Assembly (NCBI GenBank): GCA_947588665.1
Contig: CANPYU010000035.1
Coordinates: 1 to 9,614 of the forward strand
Source of the DNA: an uncultured Bacilli bacterium
GTDB taxonomy: Bacteria; Bacillota_I; Bacilli_A; RF39; UBA660
Reading direction: 5' to 3'
Length of the DNA: 9,614 bases
The position numbers and the translations under genes are program-made. The notes beneath the pieces were generated by a model. That model made no database searches and was not told the origin of the DNA. It saw nothing but the letters and a program-made list of their open reading frames with translations. This document shows positions 1 to 7,225 of the stretch, in pieces; the first letter of the stretch is position 1, and each line of letters begins with the position of its first letter.

Positions 1-73
1 TAGTTAAAGCTTTTTTGATATAGGCAAAAAGGGCTAGTAAAAAACTTAATAAGAGGGCAATAAATAAATTCAT
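1..73 (-). CDS. Start of a membrane protein gene, possibly DUF92 family (cut by window edge)
   Basis: An ATG at 73-71 opens a frame that stays open for 24 codons to the window edge. A strong ribosome binding site (AAGGAGAA, 85-78) lies just ahead and touches the stop codon of the upstream gene. The visible residues start MNLFIALLLSFLLALFAY and then IKKALT: one hydrophobic helix followed by basic residues. This resembles the N-terminus of DUF92 proteins (the family of VTE6, a phytyl-phosphate kinase), which begin with a helix and an Ala-Tyr-x-x-x-x-Leu-Thr stretch. The upstream neighbour is phytol/dolichol-kinase-like, and the two families act in succession in phytol salvage, which supports the guess. 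The gap of only 12 bases means the two are co-transcribed. That a membrane protein starts here is fairly sure; the family is only an inference from 24 residues. Confidence 0.5.
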   Translation of the reverse strand, partial: MNLFIALLLSFLLALFAYIKKALT

Positions 74-85
74 AAAAATTCTCCT

Positions 86-727
86 TTATATAAGATAGGC
101 AATTAAAGATAAGCCTATAGGTAAGGTTAAATTATCAAAACCTTGAAAACCAGTAAATTCTAGAATACAGGCACTAGAGGCCATAGTTATATAATTTAAG
201 ATGGTATAATTTAAACTGTAATAATTATTAAATAGTATGCTAATTATAAGGGCTATTATAAAAACACAGGCGGAACCAGTATAAGTCTTTTTAGTAGAAC
301 CAATTTCTAATTTGGAATTAAAGTTCATAAAAGGGGCTAGACCATCACCTAAAGCCATAGTTAAAACTCCGATGCCATAATAGGGGAGAAAGTCTGGTTT
401 TGAATAAGTTATGAAAGCTAAAATAGTAAAACTTAAAGCATAATAAATGGTGCCTTTTGATTTATTTTTAGTTCTTTCCATGGATTTAATTAAATCTTTT
501 TTATAGGATAAGTAATTAATAAAAATGAATGTAAGTGGGGGAATAATTAAATGAATGGTAGTATTAAAAAAATAGACCATGATAAACCAAGAAAAGCCGA
601 CTAAAATATGGATTATTTTACGAGTAGTTTCTTCTTTATAATTAAATTTCTTTTTTAAAAGGGTTGTTCCTAAAAGAATTATTGTTAAATAAGAATAGGT
701 TAAAATATAACCAAGAATTATTTTCAT
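86..727 (-). CDS. Phytol/dolichol kinase-like integral membrane protein (SEC59/VTE5/CDP-alcohol type)
   Basis: A 213-aa polytopic membrane protein with about six or seven hydrophobic segments. The family motifs are visible: RKIIH near the N-terminus (R36, K37, H40), GDGLAPF around D128, and STKKTYTGS (K146, K147, G151). These match the phytol kinase, dolichol kinase and yeast Dgk1 superfamily, which use CTP or another NTP to phosphorylate a lipid alcohol at the membrane. The substrate cannot be read from sequence; a polyprenol, diacylglycerol or salvaged isoprenoid alcohol is possible. I chose the ATG at 727 because AGAGGT (740-735) sits 7 bases ahead; a frame extension to 748 would run through that site and the promoter -10 box. 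The next gene downstream starts 12 bases after the stop and may encode a partner enzyme. The fold and family are fairly secure, the exact reaction is not. Confidence 0.72.
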   Translation of the reverse strand: MKIILGYILTYSYLTIILLGTTLLKKKFNYKEETTRKIIHILVGFSWFIMVYFFNTTIHLIIPPLTFIFINYLSYKKDLIKSMERTKNKSKGTIYYALSFTILAFITYSKPDFLPYYGIGVLTMALGDGLAPFMNFNSKLEIGSTKKTYTGSACVFIIALIISILFNNYYSLNYTILNYITMASSACILEFTGFQGFDNLTLPIGLSLIAYLI

Positions 728-746
728 AAATGATACCTCTATAAGC

Positions 747-755
747 ATTATACCA
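747..755 (-). promoter_or_regulatory. Extended -10 promoter for the kinase-like gene
   Basis: The minus strand reads TGGTATAAT (755-747), a perfect -10 box with the TG extension. No good -35 box is seen; the region where it should lie is pure A/T. Transcription would begin about 740, leaving almost only the ribosome binding site as leader. It lies between the helicase stop (806) and the ATG at 727, so the kinase-like gene need not depend on helicase transcription. The 77-base gap holds no clear GC-rich terminator for the helicase gene. Confidence 0.55.
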
Positions 756-805
756 TATATTTTAAAATTTATATTTAAAAATGGTTATTATATAATTTTT
801 TATTT

Positions 806-3800
806 TTAATTATATATATTTGCAATATAATTTTTAATTTTTTCTATTTCTAAATCAGGATTATTCCACCAATTAGAGCTCCAGATTCTATATATTTTCC
901 AGCCCCTATTTTCCAAATATTTTTGTCTATGATAATCTCGTTCTCTTGCATACTTTGAACTATGATATAATTTTCCATCACATTCAATACCTAAAATATT
1001 ATCCCCATTTTTATTTTGTATTACTAAATCAATTCTGTAGTTACCGACGTTATATTGAGTTAACACTTTATATCCTTGTTCACTTAATTTATTGTAAACT
1101 TCTTCTTCGAATTCGCTATCAAATGTGAGATTAAGATTTTCGTATTCATTTTTATCTAATAGTGACAACAGAATTTGTTGTGCTAATTCTTTATTATTTT
1201 GATCTAAAGCTTTTACATACTCTAAATATTTTTTAAATAGTTTAGGGCCATTATTTTTTGTATTATCAACAATTAACTCTTCTGGTTCTATTGAAGTAAT
1301 AACATATATTTTTTCTTTTGCTCTAGATATTGCTACATTTAATCTATTTTCTCCACCATCTTGATTTAATGTTCCAAAATTAACTGCAACTTTTCCTTGT
1401 TCATTTTTAGCATAACCTATAGAAAAAATAATTATATCTCTTTCATCTCCTTGTACTGTTTCAATATTTTTTACAAAAAAGCTTATATTTTCTCCATTAT
1501 ATGTTCTTTTTTCTTCTATACTTATTTTATTTGCAAAATCAGGGTCTATCATTTTTTCTTTTTCAATTAATTCTTCTATTAAATTCATTTGGGAAGAATT
1601 AAATGTTATAACTCCAATTGTTTCATTATTTTGGCGTGTATTTAGTATATATTTTACTAGCTTAATTACGGTGTAGGCCTCTAATAAATTTGTTTTGTTA
1701 ATCCACCTACCATTTTCAACTTTAATCCTTTCTATAGGTTTAGTATTTTTCTTATCTATTGTTGAAGAAGTTAATAATTTGCCATTATAGAATGCATAAT
1801 TTGAAAATGCTATAAGCTCTTCATATTTTGATCTATAATGGTATTTTAACATGGTATGTTTGTATTTATATCTTGAAGCTTCTAATAAGCTTTCATATTC
1901 AGTAAATCCCTCATATATTTCTTCTTCATCGGTTTCATCTATAATTCTTCCAAGAAATAAACTTGATGGTTTTAACTGCTTTTGATCGCCTGAAACTACA
2001 ATTTTTTTGCTACGATAGATGGCAGGTATTGATTTTTCTACATATAATTGAGAAGCTTCATCAAATATGACTAAATCAAATAAATTCTTCTCAAATGGTA
2101 AAATATCAGAAACTACTTCAGGAGTCATTAACCATATTTTAATAGAATCTAGCATTTCAAATTTATACTTATCCATAAATTTGTTAATAGCCATTTTTCT
2201 TGGTCTATTACACATTTCTTCTATTTTGTTTAATCTGTTATTTAAATTTAGATTTGATAAATTATTAAGTAAAGTATTATATGCTATTTTTCTGGTTAAT
2301 TCTTTCTTTTTTATAATATTTTTGTTTATTTCATTTCTTATATTATCAAAATTGTTAATATAAATGAATATATCAGGGTTGTTTTTCTCAAAATCATTTA
2401 TTTTGTTAAATAAAATATTATTATAAATTTTTTCATTAGATTCATTTAATGTAATATTAAATTTTTTTTGTATATTATTTATTAATAGTAAATATTCTTT
2501 TTCAAAATCTGTTAATTTATTAAATAGATATTTTCCAGAAATAAATTGAGGATATGAATTAACAAATTTTTGTATGTAAGCTATATTATTAATTAAATAA
2601 TTAATATTTAAAGCGTGGTTTTTTATGAAATATTTTTTAATTATGCTTTTTGCTTGGATGGATAAATTTTTTTTAATAAAAATTTTTTTATATATTGGTA
2701 AATTTTCAACATAATTAATACTATTTTGAAAATTTATTAATTCATTTCTAAATTCATTTATTTCATAATTTGTTAAATTTTCTTTTATATTAGATAATTC
2801 TTTATTATTATTTATTATATTTACATAATTAATAAGTAAATTTGAAATTTGATTGTTATTAAAGAAATCTTTAATTTTTGTTAGTACAGGATATGTAATA
2901 TTATTAAAATGTAATTTTATATCATTACTTATAAAGTTGGTTAGGTCTTTTTCAAATGCATTATTAAAATCTATTCTTTTGCATTTTTTATATAAATTTT
3001 CCATACTTGTACCAAAATCATTAATTTCATAAACCTTTTTAGCAATTGTTTCTAATTCTTCTGTATTTTGATTAATTTTATTTATACTTTCTTTAAGTTC
3101 ATTTTCTATATTTATACTATCTTGATTTATGCTATTCAAACTATCTATGTTAGAATTTAAAGTATTAATTATTAAGTTTAATTTTTCATAAAAATCTGTT
3201 TTATTTTCTATATCATCTATTAAAATAGCAAATTTAGATAAATCACCTAGTCTTGAATAAATTACATCTAAAGCTGTTTTTTTCTCTGAAACCATTAAAA
3301 CATTTTTATTTTTTAATATGTTTTGTGCTATGATGCTTGTTATAGTTTGAGATTTTCCTGTTCCGGGTGGGCCTTGAACTACTATGGCATTTGTATTATT
3401 TATTTCTTGCAATACTTTTTCTTGTGAAAAATCTAATTCATTAATATAATTAATTTCATTTTCAATTTTGTTAATTTGTTTTTCGTTCTGTTGGTCATCA
3501 TAGTTAGTAATAATTTCATTTTGTGAATTGTCTACACCATATAATAATTCTTTTATTAACTTGTTCATATCATTTTTTTCTATTATTCTTTCGAAGTCCT
3601 CACACATAGATGTGGCATACATTGAAAATAATCCTAGTATCATATATTTTTTTACTTCAAATTCTCCATTTTTATAATTAGGAAAATCAGTAATTCTATT
3701 TTCTAAAAATTGCTCAATTTGACTTGGATTATATTTTATTAACAATTCATTTTCTTCATAAAACTTAAGCATATTTTCTATATATTTTTCTGAATTAAAA

Positions 3801-4564
3801 TCATTTATAGCACTATCTGGTAATATAGTATTTTTTCCTTTAAATTTGTTGTTTGCTAAAATTAAAGTAGTATTATATAATATATCTCTTGTATTATCAT
3901 TTTGTAAAATTATATTATTAATTTCTCGTATAATTTTTACAGGAAATAAAAGTAAAGGAGCTTTTACAGGAAAATCTTCATTTTCAAATTTTCCTTGAAC
4001 GAATGGATAAGCAATATATAATTCGTTATTACCAGATTCTGTTATGATTTTATTTACTTGTCTAATTAATGTCATAATTCTTTTAAAGTTATTGTCATCA
4101 AGATCCATAATATTTAGTAAATTAAAAGAGCCTTCATTTTGATTTATAATAAATGATTCTAATTCTTCTATGTTATTTATTAATTTATATACGTCAATAT
4201 TAGCATTTTTATTAATTTTTCCGTTATATAAAAGTTTGTTTTGTTTATTAATATTAATTAAACGATTTTCTAGCATTTTTAATAATTGTTTTTCTTCGTT
4301 ACTTATTTCTATATTGTTATCAGAAGATATAAATTTTTTTATTTTCTCTATAAATAACTCTCCATAATTTTTGATAAATGATTCTCCAATACCACATATA
4401 TTAGATAAATCTTCTAACTTAGTTGGTTTATATTTTACTAGTAATTTTATAGAGTCGTCAGAACATATAATAGGTATTGTATTATCAGAATGGTCATAGT
4501 TTTGATTTTGTAATTGTTTTTTTAAATTGATTAAATTTGTGTATAATTTTATATCTTCATTCAT
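806..4564 (-). CDS. HRDC-SF1 helicase-Vsr/DUF559-like nuclease fusion, probable phage-defence protein
   Basis: A 1252-aa multidomain protein. Residues about 5-75 resemble an HRDC domain (P-I-I-C-S-D start, then L-x-x-I-x-G-I and the closing Y-G). A superfamily 1 helicase core of the AAA_11/AAA_12 type follows: Walker A GPPGTGKS (398-405), motif II DEAS (835-838), motif III GDQKQL (859-864), HYRS (909-912), VQGDERD (from 1037) and the arginine motif AISRAK with R1081. Between motifs Ia and II is an Asn/Lys/Ile-rich, probably coiled-coil insert of nearly 400 residues. The C-terminus (about 1150-1252) looks like a PD-(D/E)xK nuclease of the Vsr/DUF559 kind, with FEEEV (1152-1156), D1179 in RIDLVI, and E1194-C-D1196. 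Such fusions are often found in defence islands, so DNA restriction is inferred. All key residues are present. The start is the ATG at 4564, with AGGAG a few bases ahead. The gene is much more AT-rich than its neighbours (11 GC of 60 bases at 2341-2400), which suggests acquisition. Confidence 0.85.
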   Translation of the reverse strand: MNEDIKLYTNLINLKKQLQNQNYDHSDNTIPIICSDDSIKLLVKYKPTKLEDLSNICGIGESFIKNYGELFIEKIKKFISSDNNIEISNEEKQLLKMLENRLININKQNKLLYNGKINKNANIDVYKLINNIEELESFIINQNEGSFNLLNIMDLDDNNFKRIMTLIRQVNKIITESGNNELYIAYPFVQGKFENEDFPVKAPLLLFPVKIIREINNIILQNDNTRDILYNTTLILANNKFKGKNTILPDSAINDFNSEKYIENMLKFYEENELLIKYNPSQIEQFLENRITDFPNYKNGEFEVKKYMILGLFSMYATSMCEDFERIIEKNDMNKLIKELLYGVDNSQNEIITNYDDQQNEKQINKIENEINYINELDFSQEKVLQEINNTNAIVVQGPPGTGKSQTITSIIAQNILKNKNVLMVSEKKTALDVIYSRLGDLSKFAILIDDIENKTDFYEKLNLIINTLNSNIDSLNSINQDSINIENELKESINKINQNTEELETIAKKVYEINDFGTSMENLYKKCKRIDFNNAFEKDLTNFISNDIKLHFNNITYPVLTKIKDFFNNNQISNLLINYVNIINNNKELSNIKENLTNYEINEFRNELINFQNSINYVENLPIYKKIFIKKNLSIQAKSIIKKYFIKNHALNINYLINNIAYIQKFVNSYPQFISGKYLFNKLTDFEKEYLLLINNIQKKFNITLNESNEKIYNNILFNKINDFEKNNPDIFIYINNFDNIRNEINKNIIKKKELTRKIAYNTLLNNLSNLNLNNRLNKIEEMCNRPRKMAINKFMDKYKFEMLDSIKIWLMTPEVVSDILPFEKNLFDLVIFDEASQLYVEKSIPAIYRSKKIVVSGDQKQLKPSSLFLGRIIDETDEEEIYEGFTEYESLLEASRYKYKHTMLKYHYRSKYEELIAFSNYAFYNGKLLTSSTIDKKNTKPIERIKVENGRWINKTNLLEAYTVIKLVKYILNTRQNNETIGVITFNSSQMNLIEELIEKEKMIDPDFANKISIEEKRTYNGENISFFVKNIETVQGDERDIIIFSIGYAKNEQGKVAVNFGTLNQDGGENRLNVAISRAKEKIYVITSIEPEELIVDNTKNNGPKLFKKYLEYVKALDQNNKELAQQILLSLLDKNEYENLNLTFDSEFEEEVYNKLSEQGYKVLTQYNVGNYRIDLVIQNKNGDNILGIECDGKLYHSSKYARERDYHRQKYLENRGWKIYRIWSSNWWNNPDLEIEKIKNYIANIYN

Positions 4565-4809
4565 GTAAAACTCCTAAATTTTTTTAATTGATTTTAAAAA
4601 GTTATTGCTTATATTTGAATAATTTATTATGAATACTTTTTATATAACTGATTATAACAGAATTAAGATAATATTTCTATATTAATTATTATTAATTATT
4701 TTTTTTACATAATATTGATTATTTATATTTAAGATCTATTTAAATATATATTTTTGTTAATTTTATACAATTTTTATTATATCATTATTACTTTGTTTTT
4801 TTAAATAAC
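4565..4809. other. AT-rich intergenic region ahead of the helicase gene
   Basis: These 245 bases are nearly all A and T. They hold a candidate promoter for the helicase gene (4651-4679), its ribosome binding site (AGGAG just before the ATG) and a tandem pair of the 10-mer ATTAATTATT (4681-4700) followed by a T run. I see no open frame, tRNA or insertion-sequence ends here. The stretch separates the rpsI terminator from the helicase gene and may be the junction of an insertion. Confidence 0.5.
4651..4679 (-). promoter_or_regulatory. Candidate sigma-A promoter for the helicase-nuclease gene
   Basis: On the minus strand there is TAGAAA (4679-4674, four of six matches to TTGACA), a 17-base spacer and TATAAT (4656-4651) with a TG one base upstream. 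The leader to the ATG at 4564 would be about 80 bases. AT-rich DNA gives many chance -10 boxes, but the TG extension and correct spacing make this the best candidate in the gap. Confidence 0.5.
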
Positions 4810-4830
4810 AAAAAAGCCCATATAGGGCTT
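4810..4830 (-). terminator. Intrinsic terminator of the rplM-rpsI unit
   Basis: The minus strand carries AAGCCC (4830-4825), a five-base loop, then GGGCTT (4819-4814), continuing directly into a T run (4815-4811). It starts 16 bases after the rpsI stop codon. This is a classic Rho-independent terminator and makes read-through into the helicase gene unlikely. Confidence 0.9.
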
Positions 4831-4846
4831 CATAAAACATTGAATT

Positions 4847-5263
4847 TTAACGTTTACTAAATTGTGGTGCACGACGGGCTTTTTTAAGTCCATATTTTTT
4901 ACGTTCTTTAACTCTGGCATCTCTAGTTAAAAAACCATTTGCTTTTAAGACTTTACGATAAGAATCTTCTCTTGATTGGTCTGTATTAGCATCAAATTTT
5001 AATAATGCTCGAGCAATACCTAAACGAATAGCTCCTGCTTGTCCTGAATAACCGCCACCTCTTACAGTAACTTCAATATCAAAACGATTAGCATTGTCAG
5101 TTTCTACTAAAGGTTGTTTTAAATCCATGACAAGAATTTGATTAGGAAAATATTCGTTAACATCTACTCCATTTACTGTGATGTTACCAGTTCCACCTGT
5201 AAGTCTTACAGTTGCTGAACTTCTTTTACGACGACCTGTTGCGGTCCATACTTGTTTAGCCAT
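4847..5263 (-). CDS. rpsI: 30S ribosomal protein S9 (uS9)
   Basis: S9 is a small-subunit protein whose basic C-terminal tail reaches the P site. The 138-aa sequence has the family hallmarks: [13 protein letters not shown] near the N-terminus, the NEYFP segment, the glycine-rich [21 protein letters not shown], and the tail [12 protein letters not shown] ending in the conserved Ser-Lys-Arg. The length is close to the usual 130 aa. The ATG at 5263 is preceded by AGGAGG (within 5278-5272) that overlaps the rplM stop codon, so the two genes are translated as a coupled pair. A strong terminator follows. Identification is certain. Confidence 0.98.
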   Translation of the reverse strand: MAKQVWTATGRRKRSSATVRLTGGTGNITVNGVDVNEYFPNQILVMDLKQPLVETDNANRFDIEVTVRGGGYSGQAGAIRLGIARALLKFDANTDQSREDSYRKVLKANGFLTRDARVKERKKYGLKKARRAPQFSKR

Positions 5264-5276
5264 AAATTTTTACCTC

Positions 5277-5708
5277 CTAATCAATATTTAGCGTGATAGG
5301 CTTTTGAGCATCATGTTTATGATTTGCATCTTTATAAACAAATAATTTTTTGCCCATTTTGTCTCCAAGCGGTCCGTTTGGAAGCATGCCTTTAACAGCT
5401 CTTTCTACCATTTCTTCAGGGTATTTTTCAATCATTGTACGAGCATTTCTTTCTCTTAATCCTCCTGGATAGCCAGAATGATTGTAATACATTTTGTCAT
5501 CTAGTTTCTTACCAGTTAATTTTACTTTAGAAGCATTGATTATAATTACATAATCACCACAATCAACATGAGGAGTATAAGTTTTTTTATGTTTTCCTCT
5601 TAAGATTGTAGCAGCTTTAGTAGCTAAGCGTCCTAAAGTTTGACCTTCGGCATCAATAATATACCATTTGCGTTCAATGTTTTCTTTCGTTTGCATGAAT
5701 GTCTTCAT
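5277..5708 (-). CDS. rplM: 50S ribosomal protein L13 (uL13)
   Basis: L13 is an early-assembly protein of the large subunit that binds 23S rRNA. The 143-aa product shows the family pattern: [18 protein letters not shown] near the start, [30 protein letters not shown], the [10 protein letters not shown] segment and the [12 protein letters not shown] motif. The frame is open 25 codons further upstream, but the extension is not L13-like and would cover the leader hairpin. The ATG at 5708 begins [15 protein letters not shown], the expected N-terminus, with GGAAGG ahead of it. It is co-transcribed with rpsI from its own promoter. Confidence 0.98.
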   Translation of the reverse strand: MKTFMQTKENIERKWYIIDAEGQTLGRLATKAATILRGKHKKTYTPHVDCGDYVIIINASKVKLTGKKLDDKMYYNHSGYPGGLRERNARTMIEKYPEEMVERAVKGMLPNGPLGDKMGKKLFVYKDANHKHDAQKPITLNID

Positions 5709-5733
5709 AATTATTTTCCTTCCACTTGTTTTT

Positions 5734-5761
5734 GTTACTTTGCCTTCCCACAGCGAGTAAC
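5734..5761 (-). promoter_or_regulatory. rplM leader hairpin, probable L13 autoregulatory element
   Basis: In the leader between promoter and rplM the minus strand reads GTTACT (5761-5756), then CGCTGTGGGAAGGCAA, then AGTAAC (5739-5734): a perfect 6-bp stem enclosing a purine-rich loop. It is GC-richer than the flanks. Firmicutes rplM-rpsI operons carry a known structured L13 leader at this place, where L13 represses its own messenger. Assignment to that class rests on position and shape, since I could not run a covariance model. Confidence 0.62.
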
Positions 5762-5788
5762 TCCAACAAATAAAATGTACCATTTAAA

Positions 5789-5817
5789 ATTATATGTAAA
5801 ATATAGGTATTTGTCAA
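5789..5817 (-). promoter_or_regulatory. Consensus sigma-A promoter of rplM-rpsI
   Basis: The minus strand has TTGACA (5817-5812), exactly 17 bases, then TATAAT (5794-5789): both hexamers match the consensus fully. Transcription would start about 5782, giving a leader of about 74 bases that contains the hairpin at 5734-5761. Such a strong promoter fits a ribosomal protein unit and separates it from the truA unit upstream. Confidence 0.9.
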
Positions 5818-5883
5818 ATAAAAATTGCAAATATTTTGAATTTTAGTAAAATTTTAGACTTTAGATAACTAATTTTAGTTTTT

Positions 5884-6615
5884 TTATAAGTTTTTATAAT
5901 AAATTTTATTTAAATATAAACCATTGGGAAGGGCAGTTGTAAATTGTTTTTTGATATTAGGCTTGTCTAGTGCTTCTTTAATGTCTTTTAATGAGACACG
6001 ATTAGAGGAAACATCAAGCATAGCACCTACTAGATTTCGTACCATGTAACGGTAAAAGCTTTTACCTGTAAATTTTATTTCTAAGATATTATTTTTCTTT
6101 TTAAATTCGATTGTAAATATTATACATTCATAATTATCTCTAGATCCCGCAACAAAATTGTGAAAATCATGAACACCAAGAAATAGTTTGGCACATTTTT
6201 GCATTTTCTTAACATTTAGTTTATAATTAGGTTGATAGGTATAATTTTCTAAAAAAGGATTAAATTCGCCTAAATTTATTTTATAAATATATTCTTTTTT
6301 TACAGTATTAAAGCGAGCATGAAATGTTTCTGGTACTGTGGTAACGTTTGTTATGTATATGTAAGGTTCTACTAAACTATTTAGAGCTTTCTTTAAATTT
6401 AATGCTTCAATTTTAATATCAAGATTAAAACTAGCTTTTTGGTCATATGCGTGAACCCCACGATCAGTTCTTCCAGCGCCTTTTATTTTTACTTCTTTTT
6501 TATTAATTATAGTTAGGGCTTCTTCTAATTTTTTTTGAACTGTATTGTAATCTTTTAATCTTTGGAAGCCATAAAATTTAGAACCATCATAAGAAAGGCT
6601 AATTAGATATTTCAT
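5884..6615 (-). CDS. truA: tRNA pseudouridine(38-40) synthase TruA
   Basis: TruA converts uridines 38-40 in the tRNA anticodon arm to pseudouridine. The 243-aa protein is of normal length. It has the N-terminal ISLSYDGSKFYGFQ motif, the catalytic GAGRTDRGVHA loop with Asp51, the FHARF segment, and the C-terminal FTGKSFYRYMVRNLVGAML motif. The ATG at 6615 lies inside the upstream gene, overlapping it by 17 bases, with AAGGAG ahead of it, so translation is probably coupled. No clear terminator follows, and rplM has its own promoter downstream. Its position after EcfA-like genes and before rplM is the usual Firmicutes order, except that ecfT is missing. Confidence 0.97.
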   Translation of the reverse strand: MKYLISLSYDGSKFYGFQRLKDYNTVQKKLEEALTIINKKEVKIKGAGRTDRGVHAYDQKASFNLDIKIEALNLKKALNSLVEPYIYITNVTTVPETFHARFNTVKKEYIYKINLGEFNPFLENYTYQPNYKLNVKKMQKCAKLFLGVHDFHNFVAGSRDNYECIIFTIEFKKKNNILEIKFTGKSFYRYMVRNLVGAMLDVSSNRVSLKDIKEALDKPNIKKQFTTALPNGLYLNKIYYKNL

Positions 6616-7225
6616 TTTTATTCTCCTTTAGACGATAGATAGCTTTTAATAAATCATTTGTTTCTTTATAATTTTCAATAGTTAAATTTTTAGAACGCAT
6701 TAAATTAATAAATTCGTCAATTGGGGAAATATTTATCTTTGGAATGATTTCATTTTTAGAATAAGTGTTAATAATTCCAGAGTTATCAACATAAAGAATT
6801 TCAGTTGCTATGTTCCAAAAGAAAGTTAAATCATTAGTATAAATAAGTATAGTTTTGTGATATTCTTCTGAAAGTTTTTTAAATAATCTTTGATAGTCTT
6901 TTTGTTCTTTGATGCTTAAGCCTTTATCAAAAAAATTTAAAGCAATTATTTCTTTATTTGATAGTAAACTTTTAGCCAAATTTATTTTTTTTATTTCAGC
7001 TTCAGACAAATCTTTAATCGTTTTAAATAAATAGGCATCATTAAGAAAGACAATTTTTAAAGCTTCACTAGCTTTTGGGCTTGCTAAATAAGAGGAAACA
7101 GTTTTTGAAAATTTGTGAAATGATACAATTGAGACATTTTCATTATTGGTAGTTAAATTAATATTTCCTAAAAGGCCATAAATAGCTTCTCTTTTTTTAT
7201 TTTCCATGATTGTCATTATTTCCAT
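6599..7225 (-). CDS. Degenerate EcfA2-like ABC ATPase homologue lacking catalytic motifs
   Basis: A 208-aa protein that reads as a collapsed ABC ATPase. The line-up is: NINLTTNNENVSIV (21-34) for the strand before Walker A; IVSFHKFSKTVSSYL (33-47) where Walker A should be, without its glycines; KIVFLNDAYLFKTIKD (57-72) for the Q-loop region with Leu for Gln; LSEAE (73-77) for the LSGGQ signature; IIALNFF (93-99) for Walker B with Asn in place of the Asp; GLS (102-104) for the D-loop; and YTND (129-132) where the switch His should be. The helical domain between Q-loop and signature is almost gone, and the family is normally about 280 aa. The end (DEFINLMRSKNL, then DLLKAIYR) resembles EcfA2 tails. 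It overlaps the upstream gene by 10 bases and truA by 17. The start could also be the ATG at 7216 (TAATG coupling). ATP hydrolysis seems impossible; the role is unknown. Confidence 0.7.
   Translation of the reverse strand: MEIMTIMENKKREAIYGLLGNINLTTNNENVSIVSFHKFSKTVSSYLASPKASEALKIVFLNDAYLFKTIKDLSEAEIKKINLAKSLLSNKEIIALNFFDKGLSIKEQKDYQRLFKKLSEEYHKTILIYTNDLTFFWNIATEILYVDNSGIINTYSKNEIIPKINISPIDEFINLMRSKNLTIENYKETNDLLKAIYRLKENKNEISN

Noticed and set aside
749..805. Possible terminator after the helicase gene (ACCAT...ATGGT)
   Set aside because: It has only five end pairs around an AT-rich interior and overlaps the promoter of the next gene; AT-rich sequence folds this way by chance.
946..4367. 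Three plus-strand open frames (946-1128, 2067-2363, 4170-4367) inside the helicase gene
   Set aside because: They lie antisense to a gene with clear domains. Their products are low-complexity hydrophobic strings typical of antisense reading of AT-rich coding DNA, and no ribosome binding site decides a start.
4681..4700. Tandem ATTAATTATT as a CRISPR or origin iteron
   Set aside because: There are only two copies of a simple AT-rich 10-mer, with no spacers and no DnaA-box-like sequence nearby.
5709..5783. N-terminal extension of L13 by 25 residues
   Set aside because: The extension ([15 protein letters not shown]...) is not L13-like and runs through the leader hairpin to about the predicted transcription start. 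The ATG at 5708 has a proper ribosome binding site.
5840..5883. Possible terminator after truA (AACTAA/TTAGTT inverted repeat)
   Set aside because: The stem is short and AT-only with a two-base loop, and no T run follows it on the minus strand.
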